Shown piece after piece: positions 8,414-16,347 of a DNA stretch of 38,973 nucleotides. The DNA is from Chlamydiota bacterium (GTDB lineage Bacteria; Chlamydiota; Chlamydiia; Chlamydiales; Rhabdochlamydiaceae): positions 1 through 38,973 of the forward strand of contig JABDCT010000010.1 in NCBI GenBank assembly GCA_013287985.1, read 5' to 3'. The notes under the pieces were generated by a model, which was given only the letters and a program-made list of their open reading frames with translations, searched no databases and had not been told where the DNA came from. Each line of letters opens with the position of its first letter. Position 1 is the first letter of the stretch. A program made the position numbers and the translations under genes.

Positions 8414-8434
8414 GAGGGTGCTTAAGCACCCTCT
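8413..8434 (+). terminator. Perfect palindrome at the end of the tyrP unit
   Basis: Perfect inverted repeat, GAGGGTGC-TTAA-GCACCCTC plus one flanking A-T pair, starting at the last base of the truncated paralogue's stop codon. It is followed by a weakly T-rich stretch (ATTTCTTT) and not a clean T-run. The position at the end of a gene series fits a terminator or 3' stabilising hairpin. Confidence 0.65.
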
Positions 8435-8447
8435 CGCCAAAATTTCT

Positions 8448-8477
8448 TTGGAAAAAATCCGACTCCTTTGATACGAT
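8448..8477 (+). promoter_or_regulatory. Candidate promoter of the APC permease gene
   Basis: TTGGAA at 8448-8453 and TACGAT at 8472-8477, 18 bases apart, match sigma-70-type boxes moderately. The expected start of transcription falls within a base or two of the ATG at 8486, and no good Shine-Dalgarno is present, so the mRNA may be leaderless. Confidence 0.4.
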
Positions 8478-8485
8478 GAGCGGCT

Positions 8486-9940
8486 ATGAAAGGATTGTTC
8501 GCAAAGAAGTCGATTCACGATTTAAAAGAAGAAGCAGAAGGCAAAGGCCTCACTCGAAGTCTCTCGGGATTTCAACTCATTTTGCTTGGCGTTGGCGCCA
8601 TCATTGGAGCAGGCATATTTGTCATGACAGGCCAGGCCGCTGCAGAATATGCGGGACCGGCTGTTGTTTTATCATTTCTTTTGGCTGCCCTTGTTTGTAT
8701 CGTCGCAGCCCTATGCTACGCAGAATTTGCATCTATTATCCCTATTGCGGGGGGGCCCTATTCCTATGCTTATGCAACATTAGGGGAGTTCGCCGCTTGG
8801 ACAATTGGCTGGGTGCTTACCCTTGAATATCTCTTTTCTGCATCGACTGTCTCAGTGGCTTGGTCGGGGTATTTTACCGCTTTCATTGCGGATTTTGGCC
8901 TCTCCATTCCAGCGACGCTTTCTCAATCTCCCTTCATCTACGATACCTTGAATGGGTGGAGTCAGAGTGGAGCGATGATTAACCTTCCCGCTGTGTGCAT
9001 CGTGGCCTTTATCGGTGTCATGATTGCATTGGGCATCAAGATCGCGGCAACGCTCAACAACGTCTTAGTCGTCATAAAGTTTGGCGTCATCCTTCTGTTT
9101 ATCGCCTGCGGTATCGCCTTTATCAAAACAGGCAACTGGACACCTTTTATACCCGAAAACACAGGTACTTTTGGTTCCTTTGGTTGGAGCGGTATTTTGC
9201 GTGGAGCGGGTGTCGTCTTCTTTGCTTATATCGGCTTTGATGCCATCGCCACTCTTGCTCAAGAGTCGCGCAATCCGCAGAAAGATTTGCCAGCAGGCAT
9301 GATCGGCTCATTGAGTATTTCGGCAATCACTTACGTGATCGTTGCCCTCGTCCTTACCGGTGTTGTCGCTTACACACAATTAGGAGGAGCTGCGCCATTT
9401 GCAGCAGCAGTTGACGCCCTGGGACCAAACTTCTATTGGATGCGGTTTGTTTCCAAATTCGCTATTTTGGCAGGCCTAACGTCTGTCATTCTGGTCATGC
9501 TGCTTGGCCAAACGCGTATTTTCTACACCATGTCACAGGATGGTCTTCTTCCGAAGATCTTCGGCAAGGTGCATAAGAAATACCACACTCCTTTCTACAA
9601 CACCCTGATTTTTACAGCAGCAGCGATGGTTATCTGCGGATTTTTCCCTCTGGGCGTCCTCGGACAGATCGTTTCGATGGGTGCGCTGATGGCTTTTGCG
9701 ATCGTCTGTTTTGGCGTGCTCGTGCTGCGCTATAAACAGCCTTCGCTGCATCGCCCCTTCAAAGTGCCCTTTTTCCCTTGGGTTCCATTATTCGGTACAT
9801 TTATCTCTTTGATCTTGATGATTGGACTACCGAGCATCAACTGGATTCAGCTCGTCATCTGGATCTTCCTGGGTTACATTGTCTACTTTGGCTATAGCGT
9901 CAAACATAGCCACGTGCGCAAAAAGAATGCAATAAAGTAA
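8486..9940 (+). CDS. APC-superfamily amino acid permease (cationic amino acid transporter type)
   Basis: A 484-residue inner-membrane permease with about twelve or more hydrophobic segments. TM1 reads LLGVGAIIGAGIFVMTGQAA, the APC consensus. FASIIPIAGGPYSYAYATLGEF and FFAYIGFDAIATLAQESRNPQKDLP are the hallmark TM3 and TM6 regions of the cationic amino acid transporter (CAT/YfnA-like) branch. It probably exchanges or imports amino acids from the host cell. It follows tyrP in the same direction but after a hairpin and its own candidate promoter, so it may be separately expressed. The exact substrate is not readable from sequence. Confidence 0.92.
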   Translation: MKGLFAKKSIHDLKEEAEGKGLTRSLSGFQLILLGVGAIIGAGIFVMTGQAAAEYAGPAVVLSFLLAALVCIVAALCYAEFASIIPIAGGPYSYAYATLGEFAAWTIGWVLTLEYLFSASTVSVAWSGYFTAFIADFGLSIPATLSQSPFIYDTLNGWSQSGAMINLPAVCIVAFIGVMIALGIKIAATLNNVLVVIKFGVILLFIACGIAFIKTGNWTPFIPENTGTFGSFGWSGILRGAGVVFFAYIGFDAIATLAQESRNPQKDLPAGMIGSLSISAITYVIVALVLTGVVAYTQLGGAAPFAAAVDALGPNFYWMRFVSKFAILAGLTSVILVMLLGQTRIFYTMSQDGLLPKIFGKVHKKYHTPFYNTLIFTAAAMVICGFFPLGVLGQIVSMGALMAFAIVCFGVLVLRYKQPSLHRPFKVPFFPWVPLFGTFISLILMIGLPSINWIQLVIWIFLGYIVYFGYSVKHSHVRKKNAIK

Positions 9941-10008
9941 AATACTCTTTTAACAAATGGACCAATCCTCTACATCATAAATTAGAGCCTTCAACCAAGG
10001 AGTAGTAT

Positions 10009-10146
10009 ATGTTGCATCCAGTCATTAATCCAATCATTGCACTGTTAGCGGGGATTTTAATTCTTATTTTCCCAGCCATTCTTAACTACGTCGTAGCGAT
10101 TTACCTCATCATTATCGGCATTATTGGACTCGTAGGCGCGTTCTAG
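10009..10146 (+). CDS. DUF3096-type small membrane protein
   Basis: A 45-residue, almost wholly hydrophobic protein, MLHPVINPIIALLAGILI continuing into IFPAILNYVVAIYLIIIGI. It is preceded by AAGGAG eight bases before the ATG. The pattern of a first helix, a Pro-containing turn (IFP.ILNYVVAIYLI) and a second helix matches the DUF3096 family of two-helix inner-membrane peptides, whose function is unknown. Its stop overlaps the GTG start of the next small gene. Confidence 0.75.
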   Translation: MLHPVINPIIALLAGILILIFPAILNYVVAIYLIIIGIIGLVGAF

Positions 10147-10295
10147 TGCCCTTGAAAAAAGGTAAGTCCAAAGAAACGATTAGCAAAAACATCAAAGAAC
10201 TAATTCACTCTGGACGCCCACAATAACAGGCTGTCGCGATTGCACTTCGTGAAGCGCGCCAGTCTGGGGCGAAAATCCCGAAGAAAAAGAAGTAG
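10146..10295 (+). pseudogene. Small basic protein gene (DUF6496-like) interrupted by a stop codon
   Basis: Reading from GTG at 10146, which overlaps the stop of the DUF3096 gene, gives PLKKGKSKETISKNIKEL, IHSGRPQ, then an in-frame TAA at 10224-10226. The same frame continues with QAVAIALREARQSG and a lysine-rich end to the TAG at 10293. The full 48-residue pattern resembles the short basic PLKKGxSxxTIxxNI...GxPQxQAVAIAL proteins found in many bacteria, in which lysine is usual at the stop position. So one base change (AAA or AAG to TAA) explains the break. Its function is unknown. The family assignment is from memory of the pattern. Confidence 0.7.
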
Positions 10296-10296
10296 T

Positions 10297-11004
10297 TCAT
10301 TTTTCATAGGAGTCGAGGCGGCTGTTCCAGCCTTTGAGCCAGCGCGCCTCGCCTGCTTCAGGTTTAGAATTTTCCACGCGTTTGGCCAGGCGCTCCTTGG
10401 CGCTTGTGACAAAAGCTGTCACAATATTAGATCCCGCGGTCTTGGCGGGGATGCCTTCCAGCACCTGTTTAAGACCCCATCCCTCGCCTTTGTAGCTCTC
10501 CTTTTCTGACAACCCGGAACCTTTGAAATTCAAGTAGTCGATGAGGGCATACACCCCTTGGGGAGTCGATTTAAGCGCAGTGAGATGGAGCTGCGCCTTT
10601 TCGCTCAGATGGAGCTCCTGCTCAACCTTTTCAAAGCGCTGCCAGATGAATTGCGTCTGAAGATCGATCGTCGAAACTAATAGCGTGCGCAGCTCCTGCA
10701 TCTGGACCGAGTCTTCTGCTTGCAGAAATGCCGCTCGATTCTTCCACGGGCACGAGGATTTAAGCCAGGCGGGCACTTTCACCCCCTGGGTCGAAAAATA
10801 GGCGATGAGCTGGGGGAAGGTCTGTTCAAATGGCGCATCAGAATCTTGAGGAAGCCAGATGAAGTGGCCGATCCCAAGGGAAGGGAAGGACTCATGGGGG
10901 CTCCAGAAGAGGATCTTGTCGACTTTTCCATGGCACTCATTTTGCCAGATGCGCTGACCGACATCTTTCAGAGGAACAACAGCGAGTAAAATAAGTAGAA
11001 GCAT
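10297..11004 (-). CDS. Exported protein with T4-lysozyme-like motif
   Basis: A 235-residue protein with a short hydrophobic N-terminus (MLLLILLAVVPL) likely to act as a signal peptide. It then has RIWQNECHGK...SFPSLGIGHFIWLP. A glutamate followed about 25 residues later by GIGH is the arrangement of the catalytic Glu and TxGIGH motif of T4-type lysozymes (GH24), so a peptidoglycan- or glycan-cleaving function is possible. The rest (WGLKQVLEGIP, LAKRVENSKPEAGEARWLKGWNSRL) is typical of a conserved family I cannot name. The gene starts 9 bases after the emrB stop, so it is probably the last gene of the efflux operon. The link with lysozyme is inference from one motif. Confidence 0.6.
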   Translation of the reverse strand: MLLLILLAVVPLKDVGQRIWQNECHGKVDKILFWSPHESFPSLGIGHFIWLPQDSDAPFEQTFPQLIAYFSTQGVKVPAWLKSSCPWKNRAAFLQAEDSVQMQELRTLLVSTIDLQTQFIWQRFEKVEQELHLSEKAQLHLTALKSTPQGVYALIDYLNFKGSGLSEKESYKGEGWGLKQVLEGIPAKTAGSNIVTAFVTSAKERLAKRVENSKPEAGEARWLKGWNSRLDSYEK

Positions 11005-11013
11005 GATGCTATC

Positions 11014-12519
11014 TTAAACGGTTGCGCGTTTTCTTCCCAGGATCAGCACAAGGCTCAATGCCAGAAATATCCATCCCATGACGTAAAAGCAGTCGTTGAT
11101 CGCAAGGAGCGCCGATTGCTGATTGACGAGCTCATAGAGCACTCCATGAGCCTGCTCTCCCTGTAAGCCTTGCTGGGCAAGTGTAGCGAGGGCATCGCGC
11201 GTCGGCTGCTGGAATTCGCTGACATTAGCGCCGACAATCGAACTGTGGTAGATCGTGCGCCTTTCCCAGAGAGTCGTGAAGAGGGACGTACCGATTGCTC
11301 CCACCATCGCACGCACAAAGTGGAACATGCCGGTTGCGCTGGGCAGCTTTTCACTGGGGATCTCTTGGATGGAGAGGGAAAAGAGGGGCACGATGAAGAG
11401 CAGCAGGCCTGCGCCGAGAAGGAAGCGCGAAAACCCGATGTGCCAGATATCGACCGCTGTTGTCAAAAAAGCGGTGGCAAAACAGGAGAGGGCGAACATA
11501 AAAAAGCTGAGAAGGAGGGGAGTGATAGATCCTCTTTTCTTGACCCATGTGCCAATCAAATTAGAAAAGAGGAAGGGCAAAATCCCGATCGGCGCTACAG
11601 CAAGGCCCGCCCACGTTGGCGTATAGCCCATATTTTGTTGGAGCCAGAGAGGAATCAGAACGACAGACCCGAAATAGATGGCATAGGCGACTGCGATAAA
11701 GACAATGGAAAGTGTATAGGAACGTATCTTCAAGAGCGACAGTTCTAGAAGGGGCGTGCGATGGCGCAGCTCCCAGGGAATGAGCGTAAAAAATGCGAGC
11801 GCTGAAGCTACAGCACAGGTGCGGATGATCGGTGAGTGCATCCAATCATATTGCTGGCCTTTGTCGAGCATGAATTGCAAGGTCGAGACTCCAATAGCTA
11901 GGAGTATTAGTCCGACCCAGTCGGTGGGCTGAGAGACGCGTTCGGTATCATATCCCTTGAGCAGCGCACGAATCGCAATCCAACTAAAAAGGCCAAGCGG
12001 CACATTGATGAAAAAGATCCAGGGCCAGCTGTAGTCGTAGCAGATCCAGCCGCCCAAAATCGGTCCTAGGATAGGTGCCGTGACAGTGACCGTGCTCCAG
12101 AAGGCCAAGGCTGTCGCCTTCTTGGCCGGCGGAAAGATCATCACGATGATACTCTGTGAGAGGGGAACGAGGGGGCCGGCCGCCATGCCTTGCAAAAAGC
12201 GCGCGATTACAAGCATCGCTATATTTTGTGAGATGCCGCAAACGAAAGAAAGAAGTGTAAACCCCATGAGGGAGAGGAGCATCAGGCGAATGAGACCGAG
12301 GCGCTTTGTGAGCCATCCGCTCACAGGCAGAATGATCGCACTTCCTATAGCAAATGAGGTGATCACGTAGATGCCCTGATCGGCGCTGACGGCGAGGTCG
12401 CCGGCGATGTAGGGGAGCGAGACGTTTGCAATTGAATAGTCGAGCACGATGAGAAAGGTCGCGAGAGCCACTGCAATCGTGGCAATGACTAGAGCGGGTC
12501 CTGTGAGTGCTTTATTCAT
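11014..12519 (-). CDS. emrB: EmrB-type drug efflux transporter (MFS, DHA2 family)
   Basis: A 501-residue, 14-helix proton-driven exporter of the inner membrane. Visible signatures are DYSIANVSLPYIAGDL in TM1, the loop GWLTKRLGLIRLML (motif A region), ARFLQGMAAGPLVPLSQS, and the antiporter motif GPILGGWICYDYSWPWIFFINVP. With the EmrA-type adaptor (overlapping by ATGA) and the outer-membrane channel upstream, it should form a complete tripartite pump that expels hydrophobic toxins or drugs across both membranes. Confidence 0.94.
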   Translation of the reverse strand: MNKALTGPALVIATIAVALATFLIVLDYSIANVSLPYIAGDLAVSADQGIYVITSFAIGSAIILPVSGWLTKRLGLIRLMLLSLMGFTLLSFVCGISQNIAMLVIARFLQGMAAGPLVPLSQSIIVMIFPPAKKATALAFWSTVTVTAPILGPILGGWICYDYSWPWIFFINVPLGLFSWIAIRALLKGYDTERVSQPTDWVGLILLAIGVSTLQFMLDKGQQYDWMHSPIIRTCAVASALAFFTLIPWELRHRTPLLELSLLKIRSYTLSIVFIAVAYAIYFGSVVLIPLWLQQNMGYTPTWAGLAVAPIGILPFLFSNLIGTWVKKRGSITPLLLSFFMFALSCFATAFLTTAVDIWHIGFSRFLLGAGLLLFIVPLFSLSIQEIPSEKLPSATGMFHFVRAMVGAIGTSLFTTLWERRTIYHSSIVGANVSEFQQPTRDALATLAQQGLQGEQAHGVLYELVNQQSALLAINDCFYVMGWIFLALSLVLILGRKRATV

Positions 12520-13655
12520 GAGTTTTCTTTAATAATCTGCTGAATCAACTCATCAGCGCCGGAAAGCTGCTGCTGGAAAATCGGCGTATCAAAGAGAGCT
12601 CTTCCTTCGTATGGGGCCGGAACCATCGGTCCATCTTTGCTTAAGTCGATTTTGGTATTCATGGAGAGCCCGAGGCGTAAAGGGAGCTTTTCTATTTCCG
12701 AGGGATCGATCTGGATGCGCACAGGGAGGCGCTGGACAATCTTGATCCAGTTGCCTGTGGCATTTTGCGGCGGCAGGAGGGAGAAGACGCTGCCCGTTCC
12801 TGCAGCAATCCCGATAACAGTCCCATGAAATGGAGAAAAACGCCCGTAGATGTCGGCCCATAGATGCACCTTCTGCCCGAGTCGCACCTTCTTGAGCTGA
12901 TTCTCCTTGAAATTGGCGTCGACCCACATCTGATCTAGCGGGATTACCGCCATGAGCGGATCAGCGGGAAGGATCGATTCGCCGACCTGAGCGCGCTTCT
13001 GCGCTACGATGCCTCGTACAGGAGATACGATATGGCAGCGCTTTAAGTTGACGTAGGCAGCGCGCAGCTCCTCTTCTGCAGCCAGCACAATGGGGTGCGT
13101 TTCCAAAGTTGTATTTTCCACTTGTGCAACAGCTGCTCGAAGCGCATGCTCGACCATCAGAGTTGAGGCAAAAGCGCTGACAAAAGCCGCTTCTGCGTGT
13201 TCAAAATCTTCGCGCGAGACACCCCCCTCTTCCACGACCTTCTCGCGATGGACGTAGTCCTGCCCTGCGCGGATGAAGTCGCTGAGGCGCACCTGCTTTT
13301 CCGCCTGCAATTCTAAGGCGCGCTGCTGGAGGGCAATGACCTGGCGTACCGCTTCTCCCAGAGAGCTCTTGGCTTTTTCAAGTGTAATGATGCTATCCGT
13401 CGGATCGAGGTGAACGAGGAGATCTCCCTCTTGCACGAGCTGCGTATCTTGAACCGCGACAGTTTGAATAAAGCCGGAGATTTGCGATGTGACCACGATC
13501 TGGTTGCCGTTGACGTAGGCGTCTGTCGTCGAGACAGAAAGGCGTCCCCAGATGAGCCAGTAGATGAGCAGAATCAGGGTGATGACCGCGATTGCAATAG
13601 CCCCCGCATATAACCACTTGCTGTGCTTTTTGTGCTCTTCATCCATTAAAGCCAC
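12516..13655 (-). CDS. emrA: EmrA/HlyD-type membrane fusion protein
   Basis: The periplasmic adaptor of the tripartite pump, 379 residues. One N-terminal membrane anchor (WLYAGAIAIAVITLILLIYW) is followed by the family segment STTDAYVNGNQIVVTSQI, the biotinyl-lipoyl-like half VQEGDLLVHLDPTD, a long coiled-coil hairpin around residues 100-200, and LKRCHIVSPVRGIVAQKRAQ. The second lipoyl half and beta-barrel include DANFKENQLKKVRLGQKVHL. It overlaps the upstream channel gene by 17 bases and emrB by 4. Confidence 0.94.
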   Translation of the reverse strand: MALMDEEHKKHSKWLYAGAIAIAVITLILLIYWLIWGRLSVSTTDAYVNGNQIVVTSQISGFIQTVAVQDTQLVQEGDLLVHLDPTDSIITLEKAKSSLGEAVRQVIALQQRALELQAEKQVRLSDFIRAGQDYVHREKVVEEGGVSREDFEHAEAAFVSAFASTLMVEHALRAAVAQVENTTLETHPIVLAAEEELRAAYVNLKRCHIVSPVRGIVAQKRAQVGESILPADPLMAVIPLDQMWVDANFKENQLKKVRLGQKVHLWADIYGRFSPFHGTVIGIAAGTGSVFSLLPPQNATGNWIKIVQRLPVRIQIDPSEIEKLPLRLGLSMNTKIDLSKDGPMVPAPYEGRALFDTPIFQQQLSGADELIQQIIKENS

Positions 13656-15051
13656 CGCCTAGTGCTTGAATGAGTTTGAGAGCTGAATAGGTGCGGATGA
13701 ATGCCTGATCGATCAGGCCCCATTCTTGGTTAAGCAGAGCAAGTTCGGCATCGATCGGATCAAACGCACCGCGCAGGCCCACTTCAAAGCGCCGCTTGGC
13801 AAGAGCATTCGTCTCCTCTCTTTTGCGCAAAACACTCTCTTGCACAATGAGCTGCTCATCGGCTTTCTGCAAGAGCACGATCTGGTCGGCAACCTCGCGT
13901 ACGGCCTGCAAAAGCAGCGTGTTGTATCCTTCTACCGCCTCTTGAAAAAGCGCTTCTTTTTGGCGTAGCTGAGCGCGCAACCTGCCCGCTGTGAAAATCG
14001 GCAGATTGAATGCCGGAGCTGCGACTGCAGCAACCGAATTCCAGGTGAAAATGCGACGGATAAACACCGTATCGAGACCGGCGAGAGCCATTAGATCCAC
14101 ACTGGGGTAGAAATCCGCTTTAGCGGCACCGATCAGATGCGCTGCAGCTTCTACGCGGTGGATCTGTGCGCTGAGATCAGGACGCCGTGCCAAAAGGTCG
14201 CAAGAGAGCTGTGTCGGAAGAGCGACGGTGGCACGGGAAGGGAGAGGATGCGCTTCAAGGTCAAGAGGGCAATCAGGCCCTCTGCCCAGCAGCATATTGA
14301 GCTCATGCTCGTCGATGAGAAGCGATTGTTCAGCGAGCAAGAGGAGCTTTTGTTGTAGGAGAAGAGTTGCATCGGCGTCGAAAAGAGCCGTATTGTCATC
14401 TAAAGCGCCTCCGCTGCGCAGCTGTGTGAGCCGGCTACGCTTCTTGGTCAGCTCATACTGGTTTTTGGCAAGAGTGAACTTCTGCAGGTCGGCTTGGTAC
14501 TGGAAGTAGGCAGCGGCAACAGCCGTGCTGATGATCAGGCGCACCCCCGCTGCTTCGGCCTCTGCAGCTTTTGAAAGCCCAAGAGCTGCCTGGAAAATAT
14601 TGCGATTTTTGCCCCAGAAATCAAATTCATAAGAGAAGTTGAGTTCAAGGGTATATTCATTGACCCCGGCGGGAATCGAAGGAGCAAAGGCGCGGAAAAA
14701 GCCATTTTTGGCCAGATGCTGAAGATTTGCCTCCCCGCCTAAGCCGAGCATGGGAAATAGACTGGCGCGTTTGATCTTGGCGTCTTGTTCGGCAGTTTGC
14801 AGGCGAGCCTCGGCTTGCTTCAGCGAAGGGTTGTCGGCAAGAGCTATAGCAATGAGCTCATCTAACTGCGGATCATCCCACTCTTCCCACCATGAGCACG
14901 CGGGAAAATCGCCTGAGACAAAAGGCCCATTGTGCAGAGCATCTTGAACGTTGACGGAGGGGGTGGGCATGAGGGCGCAGCGTCCCTCATTTTCGGGGAT
15001 GCGCACACAACCGGCGCATAAAACGAGCAGGAGCCATCGCAGAGTCTGCAT
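13639..15051 (-). CDS. Outer-membrane efflux channel (TolC/NodT-type OMF)
   Basis: A 470-residue outer-membrane factor with two OEP repeats. N-terminal MQTLRWLLLVLCAGC may be a lipoprotein signal with an imperfect lipobox (Cys at -3). The mature part has WWEEWDDPQLDELIAIALADNPSLKQAEARL, ELNFSYEFDFWGKNRNIFQAA (a strong NodT-family signature), LLARRPDLSAQIHRVEAAAHLIGAAKADFYPSVDL, then the second repeat ending ALIDQAFIRTYSALKLIQALGGG-like sequence. It is the first of three pump genes. It begins 27 bases after the mnmA stop in the same direction with a GAGAGG site, so read-through from mnmA is possible. Confidence 0.93.
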   Translation of the reverse strand: MQTLRWLLLVLCAGCVRIPENEGRCALMPTPSVNVQDALHNGPFVSGDFPACSWWEEWDDPQLDELIAIALADNPSLKQAEARLQTAEQDAKIKRASLFPMLGLGGEANLQHLAKNGFFRAFAPSIPAGVNEYTLELNFSYEFDFWGKNRNIFQAALGLSKAAEAEAAGVRLIISTAVAAAYFQYQADLQKFTLAKNQYELTKKRSRLTQLRSGGALDDNTALFDADATLLLQQKLLLLAEQSLLIDEHELNMLLGRGPDCPLDLEAHPLPSRATVALPTQLSCDLLARRPDLSAQIHRVEAAAHLIGAAKADFYPSVDLMALAGLDTVFIRRIFTWNSVAAVAAPAFNLPIFTAGRLRAQLRQKEALFQEAVEGYNTLLLQAVREVADQIVLLQKADEQLIVQESVLRKREETNALAKRRFEVGLRGAFDPIDAELALLNQEWGLIDQAFIRTYSALKLIQALGGGFNG

Positions 15052-15078
15052 CCTCTCTGCATAATGTAAAACTTTTTT

Positions 15079-16134
15079 TTAGGGAATGGCTGTTTCTATA
15101 AGGGCGCCGCCGAGACAGACTTGGCCTGTGTAGAATACGACCGATTGCCGCGGGGTAATGGCGCGCTGTGGCACATCGAAAGAGACATACAGACGGTCCC
15201 CCTCTATTCGCTCAATAGTGCAGCCCTGATCCTCTTGGCGGTAGCGGATCTTGGCTCTACAGGTAAATGGCAGAGCCGGAATTTCTCCGGAGACAAAACT
15301 CCACTCACGGGCGATTAAGCCCCTTGCATAGAGGGCGGGATGGTCGCTTCCCTGTTCGACGTAGACGAGATTCCGCTCCATATCCTTTTTCACGACAAAC
15401 CAGGCATCGCCCGGGCCGCCGATGCCGAGACCCTTGCGTTGGCCGATCGTATAATAGGCAGCGCCGTCGTGACGTCCCACCACCTGACCATCTAGTGTCG
15501 TAAAATCCCCGGGGTGGTAGGGGATATAGCGGCTGATAAACTCTTTAAAGTCGCGCTTGCCGATGAAGCAGATGCCTGTGCTGTCTTTCTTGTCGTGAAC
15601 AGGGAGACCATGAGCAAGGGCTAGCTTTCTGACCTCTGCTTTCTCCAAATTGCCGATTGGGAAGAGCACTCCCTTAAGAGCCTCTTCCTGCAGGGTGTAG
15701 AGAAAATAGCTCTGGTCCTTGCCGCGGTCGCTCCCTTTTAAGAGTATCCCATCTTGCGTCTGACAATAATGACCGGTGGCGAGGAAGTCGGCTCCTAGGC
15801 TTTTGGCCTTCTCCAAAAAGACCTTAAATTTGATCTCGCGATTGCAGAGGATATCGGGATTGGGCGTATAACCCTCTTTAAGCTCGGAGACGAAAGAGTC
15901 GAAGACAAGTTCCTGATACTCTTTGACAAAGTTGACCCCATAATAGGGGATATCCAAGACTTGGCACACAGAGGCGACGTCTTCAAAATCGCGGGTGGCA
16001 TGACACGACCCACTGCCATCGGTCTCCTCCCAATTTTTCATGAAGAGGCCAACGACTTCATATCCCTGCTGTTTCAACAGTAGAGCCGATACAGAAGAAT
16101 CGACTCCACCGGACATACCAACAATTACTTTCAT
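15079..16134 (-). CDS. mnmA: tRNA-specific 2-thiouridylase MnmA
   Basis: MnmA puts sulfur on U34 of the Lys, Glu and Gln tRNAs. The 351-residue product begins MKVIVGMSGGVDSSVSALLL (PP-loop, SGGVDS) and has both catalytic cysteines, Cys97 in PDILCNREIKF and Cys189 in DSTGICFIGKR, plus ATGHY at 119-123 and YTIGQRKGLGIGG. In C. trachomatis the same gene (CT287) also adjoins clpC. No Shine-Dalgarno is visible before the ATG. The start codon lies at the end of an 11-base inverted repeat (16132-16161). Confidence 0.97.
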   Translation of the reverse strand: MKVIVGMSGGVDSSVSALLLKQQGYEVVGLFMKNWEETDGSGSCHATRDFEDVASVCQVLDIPYYGVNFVKEYQELVFDSFVSELKEGYTPNPDILCNREIKFKVFLEKAKSLGADFLATGHYCQTQDGILLKGSDRGKDQSYFLYTLQEEALKGVLFPIGNLEKAEVRKLALAHGLPVHDKKDSTGICFIGKRDFKEFISRYIPYHPGDFTTLDGQVVGRHDGAAYYTIGQRKGLGIGGPGDAWFVVKKDMERNLVYVEQGSDHPALYARGLIAREWSFVSGEIPALPFTCRAKIRYRQEDQGCTIERIEGDRLYVSFDVPQRAITPRQSVVFYTGQVCLGGALIETAIP

Positions 16135-16161
16135 AATTTGTATATAATATTACAAATTATG
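16132..16161 (-). promoter_or_regulatory. Inverted repeat overlapping the mnmA start codon
   Basis: CATAATTTGTA at 16132-16142 and TACAAATTATG at 16151-16161 are perfect reverse complements with an 8-base A/T spacer. The outermost CAT is the complement of the mnmA ATG. On the minus strand the spacer region supplies -10-like sequences (TATTAT, TATATA) 6-9 bases from the ATG. An operator for a dimeric repressor, or an RNA hairpin masking the start, would both fit; neither is shown. Confidence 0.5.
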
Positions 16162-16170
16162 AATAAATTG

Positions 16171-16290
16171 CTATTTATTTGGTTTAGGAGCTTCTTGTGG
16201 GGGTTGCTTTGGTTTACCTTTGCAACCACATTCTGCAATTAGAGGGTTTATTACTGTTAAAAGAATAAATAAAATTGCTGCTTTTTTCAT
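16171..16290 (-). CDS. 39-aa secreted cysteine-containing peptide
   Basis: A small gene with its own AAGGAG ribosome site ten bases before the ATG at 16288-16290. It encodes a signal peptide (MKKAAILFILLTVINPLIA) and a mature tail of about twenty residues, ECGCKGKPKQPPQEAPKPNK, rich in Pro and Lys with a CGC pair. It could be exported and remain as a small periplasmic or surface peptide. No family is recognised. It lies just downstream of a terminator and 36 bases before mnmA. The signal peptide and ribosome site make a real gene likely despite its size. Confidence 0.7.
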   Translation of the reverse strand: MKKAAILFILLTVINPLIAECGCKGKPKQPPQEAPKPNK

Positions 16291-16302
16291 AAAAGGTCTC
16301 CT

Positions 16303-16334
16303 TAAAAATAGACCACTCTGCAAATACAGAGTGG
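16303..16334 (-). terminator. Intrinsic terminator after the 16348 gene
   Basis: An 8-base perfect stem, CCACTCTG / CAGAGTGG with a 6-base loop (16313-16334), followed on the minus strand by TCTATTTTTAAGG. It ends transcription of the secreted-protein gene, with some read-through into the 39-aa peptide gene possible. Confidence 0.75.
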
Positions 16335-16347
16335 CCCAACTCACAAC

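Noticed and set aside
8414-8485. Frameshifted continuation of the truncated paralogue C
   Set aside because: None of the three frames after the stop resembles the C-terminal half of member B; the palindrome occupies this DNA.
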